From NCBI GenBank assembly GCA_016801885.1, contig CM028895.1:20356001-20420000 (forward strand): DNA of 64,000 nt. The letters run 5' to 3'. This document shows, in pieces, positions 55,706 through 64,000 of the stretch (positions are counted from its first letter, which is position 1; each line of letters begins with the position of its first letter). The translations under genes and the position numbers were made by a program. Origin of the DNA: Toxotes chatareus. Lineage: Eukaryota; Chordata; Actinopteri; Toxotidae. A model generated the notes under the pieces. That model worked only from the letters and a program-made list of their open reading frames with translations. It ran no database searches and was not told where the DNA came from.

Positions 55706-57229
55706 TCTACTTTGCTGTTTCTTCCGTTGTTAAGCTGTTTTCAATGAAACAGCACTTCCTGCTCAAATTTTTAATTTGTTTGTCTGAATAAACAAACTAT
55801 CACAATCTGACTCCTGGAACACGAGGAGAGAATCCACTCAAGAGATATATATCATATTTAAGAAACATTATTTATTAAATCTAAAACAACAGAGTGTGTA
55901 GATCAGCAGCATCAGGACGAAAAGCCCAGATGTGTGTGCGTTTTGTGCGGTGGGGCTGTTGAAAGATGTAAAAGGACAAGAACATGGTGCAGTGGGATGC
56001 CAGCTGAGGGAAGTCCACGGGTTAGATTTTATTGCCCAGGGAGATGGATCAGCTGACAATCCTCCACTGACAGCCAGTTGTCTCTTGAGGTTCACCATGA
56101 CAGCCCACGAGACAGTAACAGGGACGTCACACCAACAAAAATTTTAAAGCCGCCCATTAGCTCATCCTTTCCATGTGGGCTTTTAATTTGAAATGTGCTG
56201 GAGGTTTTAGGTTTTATTGAGAGCAGCTTATCATTAAATGAAAGAACAACAATGTAGAAGTGATGGACACTAATTAGTGAGTTAAAATAAAGTATCTGTT
56301 AAAAACACAAGTGTTGAGTATGACATGTTGCTGTTACTGTGGTTTAAAGTAGAATCAACAAACAGCGAAGTTGGAGGTGATTGGACAATGAGACACAGGT
56401 GACAGCATTTGTTTAAAGAAGAGCTGAATGGACATGTACCAGTGTAATCAGTACTTCAGCAGCAGTGAGACGGTCATTCATTTGGCTGACATCATGTTTT
56501 GATGTTGCTAGCCTGCTTCTTCTTCTCTCCTTTCTTATAGTTACTCAATAGAATCTCGGCAGAAGCAGACAGACCCTCAGATGTGCAAGTCCAGTTTACA
56601 GGCTGATGACATTTGAAAATTTCATCTCAAGCATTGCATCATATTTCATGCTGCTAATGGTGTAGTTCCAGTTTTTGGTTTGAAAGACTGTGTTATAATG
56701 TGAGCCTAATGACCAAGTGTTATGTGGGAGTGCTAAACTCTGAGCCAGAGCTTGTTTATAGTAATTTTGCTCACACAGATGCATTGTGTAATTGATCTGC
56801 TCATTGCATAGCTGTTGACGTGAGACAAACCCTGAAAGGAGGACGGAGCAGCCCAGGGGACTGGAGCAGCAAAAAAAAAAAAAAAAAAAAGGCTTTGAAG
56901 TGAAGCAAATGGTGGAGGAAGAAATCAACCTCCATAGTGTACAGCACAGCCCAGCGAGGAGCATGTGTGACTGCTATTCATGGCATAGTGCTGTGTGTGG
57001 GCCTGTGTTGTGCATCTGCTATTCTGACTATACCACATGAGCACAGTGATGTTAATATCCATACTGGTGGGCATGTAGTAGCCAGGGGAACTAGGTAACT
57101 ATTTTCTCAAATGGTAGCCAGGGCCTTTATTTACCTCAGCGGTAGAATTCATTCGAAACTGATCTAATTCAGAGCTAATAATGAGACATATCTTGTTATA
57201 ATCAGTTCAGTGGTGGATCCAAAATGGAG
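55706..57229. other. non-coding stretch, nothing recognised
   Basis: A20 at 56871-56890. Overlapping opposite-strand frames at 55868-56147 are without domains. No gene was seen. Confidence 0.4.
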
Positions 57230-57560
57230 AACACAGACTCATGAAATGCAGGTGAAAGTTTAAGGTTAGATTTATCGCTGATAAATTGGAGGATGTGGGT
57301 GAGGGCAGGCAGAGTACGGCTCTGTGGGAAGAGGGCAGGCAAATCTGGCAGAGCAGGGCAGGTAGACTGAAGCTGAATCCAAACTGGCAGCAGACAGGGA
57401 CAGAGCTGGACGTGGCAGGAGTTGCAGGTAATGGTATCTGAGGCACAGATAGAGCAAAGTATAAGCATGGAGCTGCAGAAACAGACTTGAGTAAACAAGG
57501 AAGTTGGCCGTGGAGTTATATAGCACATTGCTGGACGGACAATCTGGATGGGAGGGATTA
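57230..57560 (-). repeat. purine-rich dispersed repeat
   Basis: The plus strand is GGCAGG, GCAGAG, CAGACAGGGACAGAGC and similar words, giving a 151-codon minus-strand frame (57657-57202) of low-complexity P, C, L and S. The texture resembles the segment at 5.75-6.25 kb and other LTR-like teleost repeats. The orientation is inferred by analogy. Confidence 0.3.
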
Positions 57561-58096
57561 ATGTAAACTTCAAACCTTCCTTAAGTTGACCTGTTGCTGT
57601 GATAAATGCAGTGTAATGTGCCATTTCGACAGCACTAACTCTGATGTCATGTCTCACTTTCCTTTTTCTTACAGAAAATACTGTTTTCTATCACCAATCA
57701 CTCCAACTTCTATTTTGACATTTGTGGGGGTCAGTGCTAAGCTACTATAAATAACTTACTGCACAGATGTGTGACGGTAAAGAGACTGACAGCGCCGGAA
57801 ATAAACTTTATGGATTTTTGAAAGGTTCACCAGCCCACTGAAGTTTTTTTTTTTTTTTTTTCCTTGTGCTCCTGATGGACAGTCCAACTATAGCAGACAG
57901 GTCCAGTGTGAATAAATCAGTGGGTTAGGGTTAACACTATGGTAGAGATCTTTTATGTTATTATGAAAAGTGTAAAAATATTTTTGTTTCATTTTCATAC
58001 ACAAATTGGGGTAGAGCAAGGGGAGATTGTGCACTCGTCATTTGAGTGTGGACGGCATTGTTCTCTGTGACGGGTAAAAAAAAAAAAAAAAAAAAA
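57561..58096. other. non-coding stretch with homopolymers
   Basis: A T-run lies at about 57845-57861 and A21 at 58076-58096. No gene was seen. Confidence 0.4.
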
Positions 58097-58195
58097 GATG
58101 CTAAAGTGGGTCGCCAAATATAATTTGGCAGCTGTTAATATACCTGGGCAACCCGCCCAACTAAAGTCTTATGTGTGGGAAGCACTGGTAGTGAC
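58097..58195 (+). repeat. dispersed repeat fragment after a poly-A
   Basis: CTGTTAATATACCTGGGCAACCCGCCCAACTAAAGTC then TTATGTGTGGGAAGCACTG has the form of a common teleost element end (..GGGCAxCCCGCCxAAxTAAA..TGTGTGGGAAACACTG). Only the end is recognisable. Confidence 0.35.
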
Positions 58196-60039
58196 TTTGA
58201 GGTTATTGTTGTTTACTTCAAATTCCAGTGTTTACTGTAGACCAGACTGCAGTGTTTCCTTCAGGATCAGTCTGACAGGGCTGGTGTTGTACCTCTGGCC
58301 CACATTTGGAATCCAAGGCAGAGTCATTTGAGCATTTTCACTGACATATCACTGAGGATGGCTCCAGGGATTAGTCCCGTTCTCCGTCATGCAGTGGCCT
58401 GCCATCCAGCCCTGGGTTGGTTGCCATCTTCCTGGATTGGCCCAGATCAGCACAGTGTGTTTAATTCTGTAAATGAAGGATCACAGCGGCAGAATTACAG
58501 TCTGCATGTTGATATATCACAGGTCAGGGTGCCTACAAAAGTCAACATATCGTGGCATTAGGATGTTTTACAAACACATTATTAAATAAATAGTTTAAAA
58601 GAATATTAGGAAATGGACATTCATCACCAGTCCACTGTTTTCTTAATACACATCCTACAGCGTAGGTGTAGATTGTGTGTCACTGTCTTCTATGAACACA
58701 CAATTCTCAGAGGAAGAATGTCAGAATATGGTTTGCGTGTCCATCCAGGTGTTAACAAAGGTGACATGAAGGGGTGACAGCTCACTGCCAGCGTGTCCAC
58801 CAGTCAAGCTTTCATTTTCTGTTTGTTGCATCTGTCAGAGAAGACATGCAGCTCACAGTTCCTTCACAACATACAAAGCAATTGGTGGGTAAGACACGAT
58901 GTTAAAAGGTCATTTTAGGTTATGACAACATGGGTCTAATTTTTTTATTGGCCATCATCAGTAATAATTCCTCCTATAAATAAACTTGGTTGCCATCTGT
59001 CTGACTGTAGTCCTGGTTTGACGACACTTACATGTTAGCAAACAGTGACTTGGAGGTGGGACCCTCTGTTCTGTACTGACGAACCATTCTATGTACCCAC
59101 TGTTCCCTGCTCTTGTTCTTTGTGTGTCATCTTATGAAACACACATAAACAAGTCAAAGAAAAGCTTGATACTCAAGCATTTCCTCGCTACCAGGATACA
59201 GCACAGAAATTATAACTATGAGCAATCAGTCCAATTTTTTTTTTTTTTTTATCTCGGCACAAAAACACTGTGATCCTTTTTCTGCTCGTTGCATTTTCAG
59301 GGTGTCAAGGGAGGTAAACTGATGTCAGAGGGACACAGAGCACTAATGCAGCTCAATGCATTAAACATTGCCCAGCAGGCTTCCATTAGAGGCACACAGA
59401 CTCTATCTCCAGAGCATGGATGTAGTCTGTCTCCTCTAGTACTTCCTGTCTGGCGTTGCCTCTGTACAGCTGGTGACAGTGGGTGGGTGACACAGTAACA
59501 GGTACACAGCATGATGACTCTGTGGACCTTTTACTGGAGCAAGAAAGAAGGAATGCAGCTTTACATTTAAGCTGTTTTAGAAGACATAAGGCAGCCTTTG
59601 GTGGCCATTTTGTGATGAAATTATTTTTCTGAACTGCACATACAGTAGAAGTTGATTTTCTTTTAAAATCCATATTCCATTCCATATTTTTACACTGGTC
59701 TGTAAAGTATCCTAAAAGAAAAACTTACAGGATGATTCCGGTTTATTTCAACTTTGCTTATTTCCCATGAATGAGGCTACTGTGGCTATGGGTCATGCTA
59801 ACTTTGCTCTTGCCACCCCAGTTGTAAAGACTCGAGAAAGAAATGAGGACTCGCTAGCACTGGCGAACCACCTACAGCTTTCCAAATATACATGATGTTT
59901 TTTACAAAGCAAACACTTGTCTATGTTTCTGAGCCAAAGTAAACACAGAAAGTAGCCACCTGAAATGGCCATCATGCTAACTTATTGCGATCTATATCCT
60001 GGGCAAAATGTCAGCTGACCTAATCACCCTACAGAACTG
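58196..60039. other. non-coding stretch, nothing recognised
   Basis: Frames at 58328-58561 and 59289-59685 show no domain. A T-run is at about 59235-59251. Confidence 0.4.
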
Positions 60040-60226
60040 TACTGAGATGTCACATTCTTTTTTTTTTTTTGGATACTTTTACCTGGGGCTAATTGCCTAA
60101 TCTTGGCGACCATAGTAATTTCTGCTCATAACAGCCGATCTCATCTTGTACATTGCTGGCTGCTGCCTCTACTTCAATCCGTCATGTCCCCTCTTCCAGT
60201 AAAGTTCATCTTATCTTATTTAGCTC
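60040..60226 (+). mobile_element. retroelement 3' end fragment
   Basis: The segment ends CTCTTCCAGTAAAGTTCATCTTATCTTATTTA. The (A)TAAAGTTC(ATC)TTATCTTATCT pattern is a usual 3' terminus of teleost LINEs and derived SINEs. The upstream part (ACATTGCTGGCTGCTGCCTC) is untranslated and not diagnostic. Confidence 0.35.
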
Positions 60227-62705
60227 CTCCTTTGTATACTCCAGCCATCAAAGTGAAATGACTCATCCTCATAGTAATCCGCAGGGTAATTCTCCACTGT
60301 ATTTAGAAATTTGAGTTTCCTTACAAGACAGTATAACCACAGTGAAAGTCAGTTTTAGACATTTTATTTCAGTTTATTTCAGGTCAAACTTGAAGAAAAG
60401 AGTTTAAGAAGATTCATGTAAAACTCAGGTTTGTTTGGAAAGCTGTAGGAGACTCAGGCTGATTGCCCCGGTATACACTGGCTTGCACAAGTCCTCTTAC
60501 CCCTGAATATCCATGTTCTCTATAAAGCTGCATTAATGACTTGTTTCCCCACCTGGACACAGAACACCACAACATGATGGAAATCCGATAAATGATCCAG
60601 AGTGCTCTGTCTCCTGTTTGATGTAGAGTAGGTTTATCAGACCTTTTTCACAGATGAGAGGCTCCAAGGAAAGAGGGTGCCATGATGTACAGATCATTAA
60701 GCCCTATGAGGGAAAGTTTTGAGTTTTGATTTTGGCCTATATAAATATAATCCAACTTGACTTCATTTGAAAGCAGCTGGCTGCCGTTGACGAGAATGGT
60801 GAGGATGAACTAAAACTTGTGGCCACAAGCCAAAACAATGAGCAAAAAGAGGCTTAAAGCTCAGTACAGCTGATGGAAAACTACAGAATCTAGCAGTGTT
60901 TACTTGACTTTGAGTGACTCCTTTCATATTATCTTGTTGAGTTGCTAAGAACAATGCAGCCAGAGAACTTAATATTCTTTAGTGGCACTGACAGCAGAAT
61001 GACAGGAGATATCGAACTTGATAAAACTTGCCCGATAAAGTCAACAGTGTGAATCAGTTCAAATAGATCTTGGAGCAATTTAGAGTTAGTAGTCAAGCAT
61101 TGTAGTTTTTAACTTTATTCAACAAAGTGAGGAAACATTTCTAACTAATAACCAATGATAATTGATATAAATTATATATATATTGTCAAACTAACTTACC
61201 ATGAGACTCAGTGTGAAGGTCTTTATACACAACGGAAGACTTTCTAATGCAGCTTTGTTATGAGGAGGGAAAAGAACCTTGTAAAACCAGCAGCTTTCCC
61301 CACTTTGTCCATCTATAATTTCATGTTAACACTCTCGCTAGCTGTGCTGAAGTAGCTTGTTAACAAGCCAGCGGTTATTTTAGGTTAACCTAACTGATTC
61401 CTGCCAGACTAGTGTAAAGATTCACCTTTTTACCATCAATAAAAAAAAAAATGTGTTCCATTATGTTTTATTAGCTTCATTTTTAAGTTGCTGCAGACTC
61501 ACTATATTTGCTCTACTCCTGTGAATATTTTATTGCTGTGTTGTTTCATGTCAGAAGCTTTTCCCTGCTCGTTGTGGAACAAAAGAGGAATAAAAATATC
61601 CAGCATGGTTTTTAGAGGCAGATTAAATTAATCAGATTGTGGTATTTTCCAACTGACTGTGATTAAATTAGTCCTTGCTGATTAAATCTCACAGCATTAA
61701 AGTCATCTTAGCGCTCTGTGGGAGAGAAAACACAACCTATTGAATAATTGTGTCATATATCCTGTGGTTATGTTGATTACTTAAGTGCTCCTGAAGACAT
61801 GCGGTGTGTTTTATTAATGACTAATGGTGAGGACCAGTCACTGTTAATGTGCTGAAGTAGGTCTTTGACTTGACTGTGAATCATGAGAAGTGATGGCATC
61901 GAAGAAAATCAGCTTAGCATTCCCTGGCCTTCGTATACTTTCCATATAAAATATTTATCATTTTTATTTGTACGAATGATCCCTGCGAGTAGCTAAGCAT
62001 TTTCAGCTCTGTTCATATACTCCTCCAGTGGAATATTTATAACTTTTATTTACTTAAAAATGAAATGGAGCTTCCCTGAATTGAACTCAGATTTAACAGA
62101 AATGCCGGGGCTGGAGGGGAACAGCAGGGGAATACAAATCACCTCCCTGCCTCTGGGTGAAAAATTGTTCCCATTGGATCGTTTTGCCTGCTGTGCTGCT
62201 ATTTTTGTCTTATTAACATTAATAAGCACTTATGAAGCTCTCTGCGCTACAGAAGTGCCAGTGGTCATAATATTTTTCAAAACATAACCGCTTTCTTTGA
62301 GCATAACAAATTCCTGCAGTCTTCCAGCTTGATTACAGGCTTTCAATGATTTTGTCTCTCGTGTGAAACAGTGTGTACTTTATAAGTGTGTGTAACTCCA
62401 TTACCAGATTAATCTGCTTGCCTTCCTCATTGTGTCACACATTTAGTACACATTATCATTCCAAGTATCCAAAATACAGTGAGAGAGCAGGGCTTAACTA
62501 CACATTCTTTGGCAGGAGAGAGGGGGGGGGGCAATCTGTCCCCCCAGTATACAGCCGAATGTTATACTTAATTATGTTTTACTAATACGTATGTTAAGTA
62601 TGTCCTCCTATTATAAACCCAGTCAACAGATCTCTCTCTTGTCATGTCCTGTTCTGTTTCCTAAGGATAACAGAAGTCCGTGACTCCCCCCACCACCTAC
62701 ATTTA
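60227..62705. other. non-coding stretch, AT-rich, possible conserved block
   Basis: No gene or repeat family recognised. About 61610-62300 is repeat-poor and AT-rich with many TAAT and ATTA cores, a texture often seen in developmental regulatory DNA. This is inference only. Confidence 0.35.
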
Positions 62706-63905
62706 CTCAAGTACTGTGCTTAAGTACCATTTTGAGGTACTTGTACTTTACTTGAGTATTACTATGCTGTTATTCTCCCACTCCACTACATTTATTTGCC
62801 AGCTTTAGTGACTAGTTACTTTTAAGATGCAGATTTTACACAATAGATAATATAACAAGCTTTTAAGATGCAACTCATTTTTAAAGACTAAACCAGTGGT
62901 TTCCAGCCTTTTTGTCTTCTTTCAAACAGCAGTGTGTAATTGGGGTCACAGGTCAGATGTCTGTGAGCTGTTACAGCTCCACCAAACACTGATTTTTTTT
63001 TTCCCTCTGAACTTCTCACACTGTTTCATTTCATTAAATGTTCTAATGATCCAACATCTGACCAAAAATCAAAGATGAGAGAAACTGAGAACAGATTTCT
63101 TCTCCCATTAATCATCTCATGACCCCTCAGATGTACATGGTGTCCCTGTTTTTATAACTGTACATATATTAGTTCAAACCAGCTCCAGCAACTACAACAG
63201 TAACATGCTGCTGAGACACGGATACCTCAGTAATAACCATCTAATCATGTCATATATAGTAATATAACAGTCAGAGGGACCAAACCACTACTTTTACTTT
63301 AATAATATGGGATTTTTTTCATACAGTCATTGTACTTGTAATAGAGTATATTTTACATAAGAAAAGAATCTGAATTCTTCTTCCGCCACTGACTACTATT
63401 GTACACTGTTCTTTATACGCTTACTATTTAACTAGTGAAACAGCGCGATGGCACTACAGTAAATTATACTCGTAAAACAATCAGAACAGTCAGATTCAAA
63501 TGATCATCAAGGTCAGTCATTGTTCCTCTGGTAAAATAATGGTATCTGATCACAGTGCAGGCAGCACAGAGAGACAGGAAGAGGGAGAGACAGGCTGACA
63601 GCAGCGGACAGACAGGGACCTGGTCTGGAGACATACAGATGATCAGGTGAGAAAGTGGAATGTGAACTATAATGGAATTTAGTAGCGCACAGAGACAGTG
63701 AGTGTAAGTGCCTTAGTGATGGACTACAGGTAGTTTAACATCATGGCTTTACATTTAATTTGTATAAGCCTATGATTTCATTCTCATTAGACTTTTCGGT
63801 GTAAATGTAAAAGTCCGTAGCACATATTTTTGTAGAAGGGAGAATCTGTCCTTTGATTTATACACCCACCCCCCACCATGTCTGTACCATGGTTACGCCC
63901 TTCAG
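62706..63905 (+). repeat. long duplicated unit, copy B (uninterrupted)
   Basis: Starts TTACTCAAGTACTGTGCTTAAG and runs through the same ordered blocks as copy A to GTACCATGGTTACGCCC. It keeps the interior of the common teleost repeat (ACATGCTGCTGAGACAC, ACTTGTAATAGAGTATATTT, GAATTCTTCTTCCGCCACTG), which is deleted in A. It shows the empty target site AGCTCC at 62975-62980 where copy A carries its 898-bp transposon. Relative to A it has an 18-base insertion near 63580. It is non-coding. Confidence 0.8.
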
Positions 63906-64000
63906 AGATACCCAAGTAACTTACTAAAATCAGACATGTATATTCATAACGCCTCCCTACAGCTGAGTTCATAGGAATACCTCACTGACTGCTATTTGTT
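63906..64000. other. end of window, nothing recognised
   Basis: The duplication ends before this point; no features seen. Confidence 0.4.

Noticed and set aside
57202..57657. 151-codon minus-strand frame with two overlapping alternatives
   Set aside because: Three frames are open at once over a purine-rich repeat, a composition effect rather than coding.
1..64000. CRISPR arrays, operons, ribosome binding sites, phage or plasmid features
   Set aside because: Sequence character and repeat content are vertebrate. No regularly spaced identical repeats or prokaryotic gene organisation are present.

Overview
The window reads as nuclear DNA of a ray-finned (teleost) fish. It is AT-rich, has no dense coding, and carries many (CA)n, (CT)n, (TATC)n and homopolymer tracts. 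Its repeat set is typical of teleosts: L2-type and Rex3/RTE-type LINE pieces, Tc1 and mariner relics, hAT and piggyBac relics, and a tRNA-headed SINE. The species cannot be named from sequence alone. No complete protein-coding gene is visible. Almost every open frame is a chance frame or a piece of a decayed mobile element. All family names rest on recognising motifs by eye; no search was run.

Layout. From 1 to about 41 kb the sequence is gene-poor and looks intergenic or intronic. It holds a piggyBac relic (4.3 kb), a Rex3-like LINE 3' end (8.6-9.1 kb), an L2-type LINE 3' half on the minus strand (12.9-13.5 kb), a mariner tail (15.6 kb), L2 reverse transcriptase pieces (21.5 and 39.3 kb), a hAT remnant (27.6-28.0 kb) and a cluster of three minus-strand Tc1 relics with a plus-strand LINE piece among them (33.3-36.4 kb). 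Two short stretches look exon-like without being recognisable: 16.7-16.9 kb on the plus strand and 15.2-15.4 kb on the minus strand.

From 41.6 to 43.8 kb lies one copy of a long repeat unit. A diverged second copy is at 62.7-63.9 kb. The first copy is interrupted by an 898-bp DNA transposon with 12-bp perfect terminal inverted repeats and a 6-bp target duplication. The second copy preserves the uninterrupted site. Next comes an internally deleted Tc1 element with very long inverted repeats (43.96-44.67 kb).

The most gene-like part is 44.9-45.65 kb. It is a CpG-rich, (CT)n-bearing segment with a strong plus-strand splice donor at 45631/45632. Just upstream is a 34-codon open frame in a strong initiation context, with its stop 8 bases before the donor. 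I read this as a promoter and mostly untranslated first exon. If so, everything from 45632 to the window end is first intron, and the next exon lies outside the window. The downstream part holds further repeat fragments and a few repeat-poor stretches that could be conserved regulatory DNA.
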